From an uncultured Paracoccaceae bacterium (lineage in GTDB: Bacteria > Pseudomonadota > Alphaproteobacteria > Rhodobacterales > Rhodobacteraceae): 51,807 nucleotides of DNA. Below the pieces are notes generated by a model, which worked only from the letters and a program-made list of their open reading frames with translations, did not search any database and was not told the DNA's origin. Positions 44,917 through 51,807 of the stretch are shown here, piece after piece. Both the position numbers and the translations under genes were made by a program. Location: the NCBI GenBank assembly GCA_937995865.1, contig CALKJA010000097.1, positions 1 to 51,807 of the forward strand, written 5' to 3'. How positions within the stretch are numbered: position 1 is the first letter of the stretch; each line of letters opens with the position of its first letter.

Positions 44917-46502
44917 TGCATGCGCCAGAATCTGAGTATGAATTCGACAAAGATCTGACGGTCCGACTCCGCGATCTGCGCGCACCAGTAAAACGGGGAC
45001 TAGCAAAATGGCGGCCACATCAGTTGGTCGCCGTAGCGCTTCTGGGCTTTGTTTTGTTGTGGTTGCTTACGAACACTCAAAACCGGTTCTTTCAGCCGGG
45101 AACCCTGCACGTGACAATCGTTCTAGGGTCATTGGGCATTTGGCGCTTTAGCTGGTGGTTCGTTCATGCCGTACGTGCCGAATCTTACCGCCGCATCCGC
45201 TGGCCGGGGATGCGTGCAGCTGCTCAAGATGTTTGGGATGGGGGTTGGCGCCCGCGTCGGCTGCATATTCAGATGACAACCTATTTTGAGGAGCCCGCTA
45301 TTACAAAGCGAGTCATCGGGTCGATTCTTGCCCAGATCCGCCGCGAGAGGATCCCGACAACTCTCTATATCGGAACGGGATCCGCCTATGATGAGTTGAT
45401 CATACGCGCCTTTGTTGAAACCCATGCACAGGATATTCCAGACGACCTTGCTGAGTTGGTTTTCCTCCGCCAGAACCAACCGGGCAAGCGTATGGCCATC
45501 GGGATGATCTTGCGCGCCATCAACCGCAATGGCGTTGATCCCAATGATTTGGTGATCTTCATGGATGGGGATGCGCTTTACGGCAACGATGTCCTTGAAA
45601 AGACACTGTCAATGTTTGGCGCGGATCCAGAGCTTCAGGCACTGACCACTGATGAAGAAGTAATCTGCTACGGCCCTAAATGGATTGCTGCGTGGTTGGA
45701 CATGCGTTTTGCGCAACGGCGGCTGGCGATGCAATCGCATGCGATGTCCGGCAAAGTTCTCACGCTGACTGGGCGGATGAGCGTGTTTCGCGCGCAGCAC
45801 ATGCTGTCAGAGCGCTTTATCCGTACGATTGAGGCGGACCATCTTGATCACTGGCTTTGGGGGCGTTTTCGGTTCCTGTCGGGTGACGACAAAAGCACCT
45901 GGTACTACTTGCTCACCAAAGGCGCCAAGATGACCTATGTGCCGGACGCGACCGTCTATACGATCGAGGTGATCAAAGAAAACGGGCTGGAGCGGATGGT
46001 CCAGAATTTTCGGCGCTGGTCTGGAAATATGTTGCGCAATGGGACGCGGGCGATTGCGCTCGGGCCAAAGCAGGTCAATCCGTTTATCTGGTGGTGTTTG
46101 GTCGATCAGAGAATCGCGATGTGGACGATGATGGTTTCTCCAACGCTCGCAATTCTCGCAGCTCTGGTCGATCCGCTCTACCTTTGGTCCTGCTTGATAT
46201 GGATCCTGTTCAGCAGGTTGGTGCTATGTGTGTTTCTTTATAGCTATTCACGCCGCGTCGATCTGAGCTGGCCGTTCATCCTATATCTCAATCAAATCAT
46301 AAACGCTTCGGTGAAGATCTTTATGATTTTCCATCTGTCCAAACAGAAGTGGTCAAACCGAGGCAATCAATCCTCAGGTGGTGGAGAAGGCTGGTTTGCG
46401 CGGATGCAAGGCGGCGTTGCCAAAACCCAGCTTGTGGTAGCTGTGGTGGCATTTGTGACTGCGCTGAGCGTGTATATCGGCGCGCTGCCCTCGCCGTTCT
46501 AA
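44916..46502 (+). CDS. Alg8-like processive GT2 polysaccharide synthase
   Basis: Inner-membrane glycosyltransferase of 528 residues from ATG 44916. Two N-terminal membrane segments lead into a GT-A domain with FMDGDALYG (D-x-D at 217-219), TGRMSVFRA, SGDDKSTWYYLL from 322 (catalytic base region) and the acceptor-end motif QNFRRW at 363-368 (Q-x-x-R-W type). Several membrane segments follow (MWTMMVSPTLAILAALV onward). The strings SGDDKSTWY and RRWSGNMLRNGTRA resemble Alg8, the mannuronan synthase, more than cellulose or hyaluronan synthases. With the adjacent AlgD-type enzyme a uronic-acid polymer is the best guess. Confidence 0.78.
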   Translation: MHAPESEYEFDKDLTVRLRDLRAPVKRGLAKWRPHQLVAVALLGFVLLWLLTNTQNRFFQPGTLHVTIVLGSLGIWRFSWWFVHAVRAESYRRIRWPGMRAAAQDVWDGGWRPRRLHIQMTTYFEEPAITKRVIGSILAQIRRERIPTTLYIGTGSAYDELIIRAFVETHAQDIPDDLAELVFLRQNQPGKRMAIGMILRAINRNGVDPNDLVIFMDGDALYGNDVLEKTLSMFGADPELQALTTDEEVICYGPKWIAAWLDMRFAQRRLAMQSHAMSGKVLTLTGRMSVFRAQHMLSERFIRTIEADHLDHWLWGRFRFLSGDDKSTWYYLLTKGAKMTYVPDATVYTIEVIKENGLERMVQNFRRWSGNMLRNGTRAIALGPKQVNPFIWWCLVDQRIAMWTMMVSPTLAILAALVDPLYLWSCLIWILFSRLVLCVFLYSYSRRVDLSWPFILYLNQIINASVKIFMIFHLSKQKWSNRGNQSSGGGEGWFARMQGGVAKTQLVVAVVAFVTALSVYIGALPSPF

Positions 46503-46628
46503 GACATATCCTTTGGCATAGGGCCCCATCCCTCCGAGCGCAGTCTCTATCCTCCAGTGCCCGAGACGCCCACGCATCAGGCGGCTAGAACAGGGTCAAG
46601 ACGAAACACCAAATTAGGACACTGACCC

Positions 46629-47024
46629 ATGAACGCTATTGTCGCATTTAACCCCGCCCAATCCGAAATTGTACCGACCATCGGTGTGCAATGTGATCGC
46701 CCTTGGGGCCACTATGAAACGATTGCTTTGGGCGGTCGTTTCCAAGTGAAACGGATTGAAGTTATGCCTGGCGGTTGCCTGAGTTTGCAGTCGCACTTTC
46801 ACCGCTCTGAGCATTGGGTTGTTGTGGCTGGAACCGCCACTGTGACCGTCGCTGAGCGTGTGGAAATGCTGTCTGAGAATCAATCCATCTACATTCCTCT
46901 GGGCGCCGTTCACCGGCTGGAAAACCGCGGCAAGGTTGCTCTTACCCTGATCGAAGTTCAGTCGGGCTCGTATCTCGGGGAGGATGACATCACCCGCTAC
47001 GAAGACGTCTACGGACGTAACTGA
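46629..47024 (+). CDS. Stand-alone phosphomannose isomerase-type cupin
   Basis: The 131-residue protein matches the C-terminal mannose-6-phosphate isomerase cupin of bifunctional AlgA/ManC enzymes, without the GDP-mannose pyrophosphorylase half. Conserved segments: [38 protein letters not shown] (metal ligands Q, H, H, E), [15 protein letters not shown] and [19 protein letters not shown]. It would supply mannose-6-phosphate for GDP-mannose, supporting AlgD next door. A strong terminator follows. A separate pyrophosphorylase would have to be elsewhere. Confidence 0.85.
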   Translation: MNAIVAFNPAQSEIVPTIGVQCDRPWGHYETIALGGRFQVKRIEVMPGGCLSLQSHFHRSEHWVVVAGTATVTVAERVEMLSENQSIYIPLGAVHRLENRGKVALTLIEVQSGSYLGEDDITRYEDVYGRN

Positions 47025-47086
47025 CGACACCTAATTGTACCAAATCCCCGGCCGGGGGGTTATCCGGCCACAGTGTACCTTGGTGA

Positions 47087-47119
47087 GGGCTCCGCGTTTA
47101 CGCGGAGCCCGTTTTCGTT
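47087..47119 (+). terminator. Intrinsic terminator after the cupin gene
   Basis: Ten-base perfect arms (47087-47096 and 47101-47110, GGGCTCCGCG / CGCGGAGCCC) close a 4-base loop and are followed by GTTTTCGTT. This is the clearest intrinsic terminator in the window. It separates the alg44/alg8/cupin unit from algD and the RTX gene. Confidence 0.8.
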
Positions 47120-47177
47120 GGGGTTTCTCGTTTGAAAGGGCCGCCTATCCTTTTGTATCACACGGTTCTCTAACGCG

Positions 47178-47206
47178 CTTAAAGATAGGCTTCCGAGCGA
47201 TATAAA
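47178..47206 (+). promoter_or_regulatory. Candidate promoter of the algD-like gene
   Basis: TATAAA at 47201-47206 is a good -10 and CTTAAA at 47178-47183 a poor -35, 17 bases apart. The terminator upstream requires some promoter here. The predicted leader is about 55 bases, with GAGGACA before the start codon. Confidence 0.35.
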
Positions 47207-47268
47207 TAACATTTTCGCCTGGTTAGACAGTCCTCACACCAAACGTAATCGAACCGAGGACACATACA

Positions 47269-48666
47269 ATGCTTGACCTGAGCCCGATCAACACTGCCAA
47301 CGCTGAACCTATTCAGCTTTTCAGCATCGACACAAAACCTGCGATTTCAATTGTTGGTCTTGGCTATGTTGGAGCCGTTTCTACCGCCTGCCTGGCCAGC
47401 TTGGGCCACCGGGTTGTTGGTGTCGATATCGATCCAACAAAAGTGGCTGACATCGGCGAAGGCCGTTCGCCAATCCACGAAAAAGATTTAGGCACTCTCC
47501 TTAGCAAGGGTGTGAGCGACGCGCTGATCTCGGCAACAGATGATCTCGCCGCCGCCGTTTGTGAAACAGACGTGACCTTTGTGTCCGTCGGCACCCCCAC
47601 CTCCGCCGATGGCGGGTGCGACTATCGCTATATCGAAGCAGCTGCACGCTCGATGGCACAGGGTCTTGCGCACAAGGATGACTTCCACGTGTTCGTCATG
47701 CGCTGCTCCATTCCGCCGGGCACAACAATGGACGTAATGACGCCGATCCTTGAAGAAGTGAGCGGCAAGAAATTGGGCCATGATTTCGGAGTGGCATTCA
47801 ACCCAGAATTCCTGCGCGAAGGCGTCGCTGTCGAAGATTTCTATGCACCGCCCAAAACCGTTATTGGCGCAACTTGCGAGCGCACTGGCAACATTCTGCG
47901 CCAGATCTTCTTGCCTGTAGACGAAGCGCCTATCGTGACGTCCATCGAGACCGCCGAAATGGTGAAATACGTCGACAATGTTTGGCATGCGATGAAGGTC
48001 ACATTCGGCAACGAGGTTGGCCGTCTGTGCAAGCCGCTGGGCGTCGATAGCCACGATGTTATGGATATCTTCTGCCAAGACACAAAGCTTAACTTGAGCC
48101 CCTACTATCTCAAGCCCGGCTTTGCCTATGGCGGTTCCTGTCTGCCGAAAGAAGTGCGCGCCGTAAACCACATCGCCAAAGGGCTTGGCGTGGACCTGCC
48201 GCTTATTGGTGCGCTTGGAACCTCAAACGAAGCCCATATCGAAAAAGCTGTTGAGATGGCTGTCGAGACTGGCGCCAAAACAATCGGCATCATGGGCATC
48301 GCGTTTAAGCCAGGTACAGACGATCTGCGTGAGAGCCCCATCCTTGAAGTGGCTTCGCGGCTGCATGCAAAGGGCATCAAGCTTGTCATGCATGACCCGG
48401 CGATCACCCGCGAAACGCCGCTTGAAGGGCAGCTCGCTTATGTGGCGCACGGCTCCCCGGGTTTGGCCCAGATGGCCGCCGCACTTCCTGAAATGCTGAC
48501 CGAGGATCTGCTCGACCTCGATCAAGCGGACTGCCTGATCGTTTCACAGTCCAACAGCACCTACCGCAGCTTTGCAGCGAACGCAGGCGAAACGCCGGTG
48601 ATCGACGTGGTGCGCCTTTTTGAAGAGCTTCCAAACAGCCCCGCCTACCAAGGCATCGGTTGGTAA
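47269..48666 (+). CDS. algD: GDP-mannose 6-dehydrogenase, AlgD type
   Basis: NAD-dependent four-electron oxidation of GDP-mannose to GDP-mannuronate, the alginate precursor. The 465 residues have the Rossmann motif GLGYVGA at 30-36 after an extra 25-residue N-terminus, the diagnostic KYVDNVWHAMKVTFGNEV from 233 (AlgD-type rather than UDP-glucose dehydrogenase), CQDTKLNLSPYYLKPGFAYGGSC-type region with catalytic Cys291, and FKPGTDDLRESP. The ATG follows GAGGACACATACA. The AlgD-type hinge residues make GDP-mannose the most likely substrate. It lies 245 bases after the cupin gene, behind a terminator, and 24 bases before the RTX gene. Confidence 0.88.
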   Translation: MLDLSPINTANAEPIQLFSIDTKPAISIVGLGYVGAVSTACLASLGHRVVGVDIDPTKVADIGEGRSPIHEKDLGTLLSKGVSDALISATDDLAAAVCETDVTFVSVGTPTSADGGCDYRYIEAAARSMAQGLAHKDDFHVFVMRCSIPPGTTMDVMTPILEEVSGKKLGHDFGVAFNPEFLREGVAVEDFYAPPKTVIGATCERTGNILRQIFLPVDEAPIVTSIETAEMVKYVDNVWHAMKVTFGNEVGRLCKPLGVDSHDVMDIFCQDTKLNLSPYYLKPGFAYGGSCLPKEVRAVNHIAKGLGVDLPLIGALGTSNEAHIEKAVEMAVETGAKTIGIMGIAFKPGTDDLRESPILEVASRLHAKGIKLVMHDPAITRETPLEGQLAYVAHGSPGLAQMAAALPEMLTEDLLDLDQADCLIVSQSNSTYRSFAANAGETPVIDVVRLFEELPNSPAYQGIGW

Positions 48667-48690
48667 CGATTAACCCAAGGACTAAAGAAA

Positions 48691-51135
48691 ATGACAAATG
48701 TAACTGGAACTGAACTCAACGATGCGCTGGTTGGCGCATCAGAGGCAGACACACTGATCGGACAAGGCGGGGACGATACCCTGAACGGTGCCGGCGGCGA
48801 CGATCTCCTGATCGGAGACTATGCTGGAAACTTGCTTGAAGATACGGACGTGGCACTGACGCTTTCGGGGTTTGCTGAAAGCACGTCCTGGACGGTTAAA
48901 GAGCTTGAAGGCGGCCATACCGAGATGACGCAGAGCGTCGAAACGATTGCAGGTGTGACCTATAATCTTGAGTTCGATCTTGCTGCAAACCTTGGCGGTG
49001 GCAGCCCAAGCGGCGCCATCGAAGTGATCTGGAACGGCGAAGTTATCGCTACACACCAAGCGGACTCCGGCGTCTTTGCTGGGATTGAAGTCTCGTTCGA
49101 AGGCACCGGCACTGCAGGCGATCTGACGTTCCGCTCGATTGCGCCAGAAGACACAGGCCCAGCGATTGATACATCCGGCCCGATCTGGAGCTATGAGACC
49201 ACTATGGAAGTCGCTGGTGAAGAAGTCACCGTTCAAGCGATCGCTGAAGGGCAGCCAAATCTTTACCAAGTGCTCAATGGTACGTTGATGGTCTTTGACC
49301 CGGAAACGAGCAGCTACAGCCAAGCCGGCGCCGACGCGACAGTTGTTGTTAATGCCATCGGCTTTAACCAAGAAGATGACATGATTTATGGCATCGCGGT
49401 AAGAGATGGCGTCGATTCACTCGGCAATGCTGTTGCGCAGCGCGATTTGGTTATGTTGGACGCGGACGGCAACAGCTACGGCATGGGCGCAACGCCTTAT
49501 CGTTCCTGGACCGGTGATTTCGATGACAAAGGCAACCTTTGGGCCTTTGAAGCGGACATGGATTACTTCATGGCTGTTGATGTCTCCGAGCAAGACGCGG
49601 ATGGCAACCCAGTTGTGACTCAGTACAATCTGCCTGATGAGCTTGTCACTGCACGGATGTGGGATGTTGCGTTTGATGCGACAACTCAAACGTTCCGCGG
49701 CGTGGTTCGGGCCAATCAAGAGGGTGATGCAGGTCAGCTGATCACAATTGACGTCTCTGGTGCAGAACCGGTGTTTAACTATATCGATGTTGTTGCAACA
49801 AATGTCGGCGGTGTCGTAATGGACGGTCTTCCCGCGATTACGTTTGGCGCGGCCATCTGTGACGCGAACGGCACGCTTTATGTGGGCGGCAATGGTGGCG
49901 ATCACGACATGAATGATGACACCGGGATTGCCGGTGGATTCTACCGTGTCGATATCGATGCAGAAACTGGTCAGGCGACTTTGGTTCTTGTTGCGGAAGC
50001 ACCCCGAGCCTATTCAAACGATGGTGCAGCAGATCCCCGTGCGCTGGATCCGTTCACGCCAATCGACGTTGGCTCTGCAATCCTGATCCGTGACATTGAG
50101 ATGGTTCAAGCCCCAGAGCAGGGCGCAAGTTTCGACGACACGTTGAACGGCGCTTCTGGTGCGGACGAGATCTATGGAAACCAAGGCAACGATGAACTGA
50201 TCGGAAGCTCTGACGGTGATACCTTGTACGGTGGCACTGGTGATGACCTGCTGGATGGCGGTGCCGGAAGCGATTGGACCGACAATGGCCTGATCTCTGT
50301 CTATGACGAAGACGGAAACCGGTTTGATCAATACGGCAACCCGCTGCCTGCGGATGATGACATCCTCTTTGGCGGCTCTGGTCAGGACACTCTCAACGGT
50401 TCTGCCGGTCACGATACGCTTGACGGCGGTTCCGGAGATGACCTGCTCAAAGGTGGCACGGGCTCGGATACGCTGTATGGCGGTACAGGTGAAGACGTAC
50501 TCAGCGGTGGCAAAGGTGCAGATATGCTCTTTGGTGGCGACGGCGCCGACACGCTAAAAGGCGGATCAGGCAAAGACGTTCTCGAGGGTGGCGACGGAGC
50601 AGACACAATGCGCGGCCAAGCAGGCAATGACACTCTCGACGGCGGTGCTGGCGACGATGTTATGCGCGGTGACGTTGGCAACGACGACATCTTTGGTGAA
50701 GCTGGCAACGACAGGCTGAACGGTGGTTCAGGCGATGACAGCTTGAACGGCGGAGACGGCAAAGACTTCCTAAACGGTGCCAATGGCAACGATGTTCTTG
50801 ACGGCGGTGCAGGCAGAGATCGGTTGTATTTCGGTTCAGGCGAAGACGTTGCCACAGGTGGCGCAGATGCTGACCGCTTTGTCTTCCGTGACGGTGATAT
50901 GGACGGAAACACCAACACCATCACGGACTTCGATTTTGTTGGCTCAGATGCGGATGTCTTGGACCTTCGCCAGCTTAACATCGGCCAATCTGCTGGAGAT
51001 TGGATTGCCCAGAATGCCACTTATGATGCGGATCAGGGTTTGGTTGTTGATCTTGGTGGAGCCACGTTGATCCTTGAAGACACGGGTCACGGAGCGGCAA
51101 TGGCCAGCCTGTTGGAAGACACGATCCTGATGTAA
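48691..51135 (+). CDS. Large RTX (calcium-binding nonapeptide) protein with jelly-roll-like and propeller-like regions
   Basis: Predicted type I secreted protein of 814 residues, no signal peptide. Order: a first RTX patch (about 20-45), a beta-rich region (about 45-160) resembling carbohydrate-binding jelly-roll segments seen in other RTX proteins ([21 protein letters not shown]), a region of about 165-475 with repeated beta-propeller-like strands resembling DUF6923, then more than twenty GGxGxDxUx repeats from about 480 to 730, and a serralysin-like end ([20 protein letters not shown]). It lacks the catalytic A module of AlgE C5-epimerases, so I do not call it an epimerase. No T1SS gene is adjacent. 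A role as matrix protein binding the polymer is inference. Confidence 0.8.
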   Translation: MTNVTGTELNDALVGASEADTLIGQGGDDTLNGAGGDDLLIGDYAGNLLEDTDVALTLSGFAESTSWTVKELEGGHTEMTQSVETIAGVTYNLEFDLAANLGGGSPSGAIEVIWNGEVIATHQADSGVFAGIEVSFEGTGTAGDLTFRSIAPEDTGPAIDTSGPIWSYETTMEVAGEEVTVQAIAEGQPNLYQVLNGTLMVFDPETSSYSQAGADATVVVNAIGFNQEDDMIYGIAVRDGVDSLGNAVAQRDLVMLDADGNSYGMGATPYRSWTGDFDDKGNLWAFEADMDYFMAVDVSEQDADGNPVVTQYNLPDELVTARMWDVAFDATTQTFRGVVRANQEGDAGQLITIDVSGAEPVFNYIDVVATNVGGVVMDGLPAITFGAAICDANGTLYVGGNGGDHDMNDDTGIAGGFYRVDIDAETGQATLVLVAEAPRAYSNDGAADPRALDPFTPIDVGSAILIRDIEMVQAPEQGASFDDTLNGASGADEIYGNQGNDELIGSSDGDTLYGGTGDDLLDGGAGSDWTDNGLISVYDEDGNRFDQYGNPLPADDDILFGGSGQDTLNGSAGHDTLDGGSGDDLLKGGTGSDTLYGGTGEDVLSGGKGADMLFGGDGADTLKGGSGKDVLEGGDGADTMRGQAGNDTLDGGAGDDVMRGDVGNDDIFGEAGNDRLNGGSGDDSLNGGDGKDFLNGANGNDVLDGGAGRDRLYFGSGEDVATGGADADRFVFRDGDMDGNTNTITDFDFVGSDADVLDLRQLNIGQSAGDWIAQNATYDADQGLVVDLGGATLILEDTGHGAAMASLLEDTILM

Positions 51136-51150
51136 GTCAGCAAAGAAGGG

Positions 51151-51180
51151 GGCCGGGTTCAGTAGAGCCCGGCCTCTTTT
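51151..51180. terminator. Bidirectional terminator between the RTX and LuxR genes
   Basis: Arms 51151-51160 and 51165-51174 pair over 10 bases (one G-T) around a 4-base loop. TCTTTT follows on the plus strand; on the minus strand the tail is CCCTTCTTT. It contains the stop codon of the minus-strand response regulator. Both convergent genes could end here. Confidence 0.7.
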
Positions 51181-51776
51181 GCAATCATCGCCGCTTGTGT
51201 GCGGTTTTTGGCTTCAAGTTTGCGAGAAAGCGTTTTGACATGGAGCTTGATGGTCACTTCCTGAAGATCAAGATCACGCGCGATTTCTTTGTTGGAAAGC
51301 CCTTGGCACAAGCCGCCAAGCACTTGCATTTCACGCTGGCTCAGCCCTTTGGCAAGGGGGTTAAGCTCTTCGGCTGGGTCTTCTGCGGTCATGAAATCAA
51401 CGGGAACAAATGTCTCGCCCATCGCCATAAACTTCACGGCATTTACTAGCGATTTGGCGCCCATGGTTTTTGGCAGAAAGCCGACCGCACCCAAATCAAG
51501 TGCTTCTTGGGCAATCGCCTTGGGCGCAATTCCAGACATCACGGCAACAGGTCTGCCGTCGCGCAGGTCGATTGCGCGCACAAGCCCTTTAAGCCCGTCC
51601 ATTCCGGGCATCGAATAGTCCAGCAAGACGAGGTCAAATAAAGGGCCGTTTTTGATCTGCTCGCACGCGGCCTCAAGATCCTCGGTTTGGGTGACTTGCA
51701 TGCCACCCTCGCGCTCCAAAAATACAGAAAGCGTGTCTCGGACCATCTCGTGATCGTCAGCCAGAAGAAGTTTCAT
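51159..51776 (-). CDS. LuxR/NarL-type response regulator
   Basis: DNA-binding response regulator of 205 residues. Receiver domain about 1-120 with Asp53 (LVLLDYSMPGMDG) and the acidic pair DD at 7-8; NarL-type helix-turn-helix at about 140-205 (LSQREMQVLGGLCQGLSNKEIARDLDLQEVTIKLHVKTLSRKLEA-type). The ATG at 51776 has GAGGACA upstream. Its sensor is not in the window, and only a possible last few codons of an upstream gene are visible. It is convergent with the RTX gene; whether it regulates the alginate-like group is unknown. Confidence 0.9.
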   Translation of the reverse strand: MKLLLADDHEMVRDTLSVFLEREGGMQVTQTEDLEAACEQIKNGPLFDLVLLDYSMPGMDGLKGLVRAIDLRDGRPVAVMSGIAPKAIAQEALDLGAVGFLPKTMGAKSLVNAVKFMAMGETFVPVDFMTAEDPAEELNPLAKGLSQREMQVLGGLCQGLSNKEIARDLDLQEVTIKLHVKTLSRKLEAKNRTQAAMIAKEAGLY

Positions 51777-51785
51777 GACGTGTCC

Positions 51786-51807
51786 TCAACCTTTGGTGTC
51801 AAATGTC
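51786..51807 (-). CDS. Possible 3' end of an upstream gene (partial)
   Basis: On the minus strand the last bases of the window read as open codons TFDTKG followed by TGA at 51786-51788, 9 bases before the response-regulator ATG, and the stop overlaps its Shine-Dalgarno. A cotranscribed sensor kinase would be typical, but six codons cannot identify it. Confidence 0.25.

Noticed and set aside
47269-48666. UDP-glucose 6-dehydrogenase identity for the dehydrogenase
   Set aside because: The NVWHAMKVTF and GGSCLPKEVRA segments match the AlgD type more closely. The Rossmann motif alone would not decide.
50130-50880. Repetitive DNA resembling a CRISPR-like or tandem array
   Set aside because: The periodicity is the 27-base unit of GGxGxDxUx nonapeptides inside one open frame; there are no identical repeats with unique spacers.
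50409-51020. Pro/Ser-rich 203-codon frame antisense to the RTX repeats
   Set aside because: It is the mirror of the Gly/Asp-rich nonapeptide repeats, which produce Pro/Ser-rich antisense reading by composition.
48691-51135. AlgE-type mannuronan C5-epimerase identity for the RTX protein
   Set aside because: The long catalytic beta-helix A module with its DPH-type active site is not seen; the centre reads as propeller-like strands.

Overview
The window looks like chromosomal DNA of a marine alphaproteobacterium of the order Rhodobacterales (Roseobacter group). This is inferred from protein resemblance and gene order: mutT-argJ-parvulin facing secA, radC-dnaJ-dnaK, rnd-kdsD-lptCAB with hpf and ptsN, a five-gene urt transporter, and TRAP transporters. 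An alphaproteobacterial heat-shock promoter (CTTG-N18-CCTATAT) precedes dnaK. I see no rRNA, tRNA, insertion sequence, prophage or CRISPR array.

Layout. 1-5438: MutT, ArgJ and a secreted parvulin (minus strand), divergent from SecA. 5583-14738: two secreted proteins of unknown role (one an OmpA fusion), RadC, DnaJ, DnaK, a TPM-domain protein, an AlkB-like dioxygenase and a small SH3-like secreted protein. 14735-23701: a surface-glycan block with an ABC-2 polysaccharide permease, CysQ (PAP phosphatase), KdsB-like CMP-sugar synthetase, GalU, two duplicated GT2-type glycosyltransferases, a GT14-type glycosyltransferase and a tandem-domain sulfotransferase. 23698-28414: ptsN, hpf and the rnd-kdsD-lptC-lptA-lptB operon for Kdo and LPS transport. 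28547-29653: an rRNA methyltransferase. 29984-35898: urtABCDE, urea uptake without urease genes beside it. 35945-42733: a TAXI-type TRAP transporter and a DctB/DctD-like two-component pair, with a plausible sigma-54 promoter in front of the TAXI gene. 42912-51135: a CoA-binding protein, then an alginate-like group: Alg44-like PilZ/HlyD protein, Alg8-like synthase, stand-alone phosphomannose-isomerase cupin, AlgD-type GDP-mannose dehydrogenase and a large RTX protein. 51159-51776: a LuxR-type response regulator.

How the genes work together. Two regions look like accessory envelope-glycan systems. In the first, GalU and KdsB supply activated sugars, three glycosyltransferases build a glycan, the sulfotransferase would sulfate it from PAPS, and CysQ would remove the inhibitory product PAP. 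In the second, AlgD would make GDP-mannuronate, the Alg8/Alg44 pair would polymerise it under possible cyclic-di-GMP control, and the RTX protein may be a secreted matrix protein. No outer-membrane exporter, lyase, epimerase or acetylation gene accompanies the second group in the window. This pared-down polyuronate locus is the best candidate for an under-described system. Several operons carry strong hairpins between the first and later genes (dnaK/dnaJ, urtA/urtB, TAXI/TRAP), consistent with unequal expression within one transcript.

All calls rest on reading motifs and gene order by eye. No database search was run, and start codons were chosen from Shine-Dalgarno spacing and overlaps.
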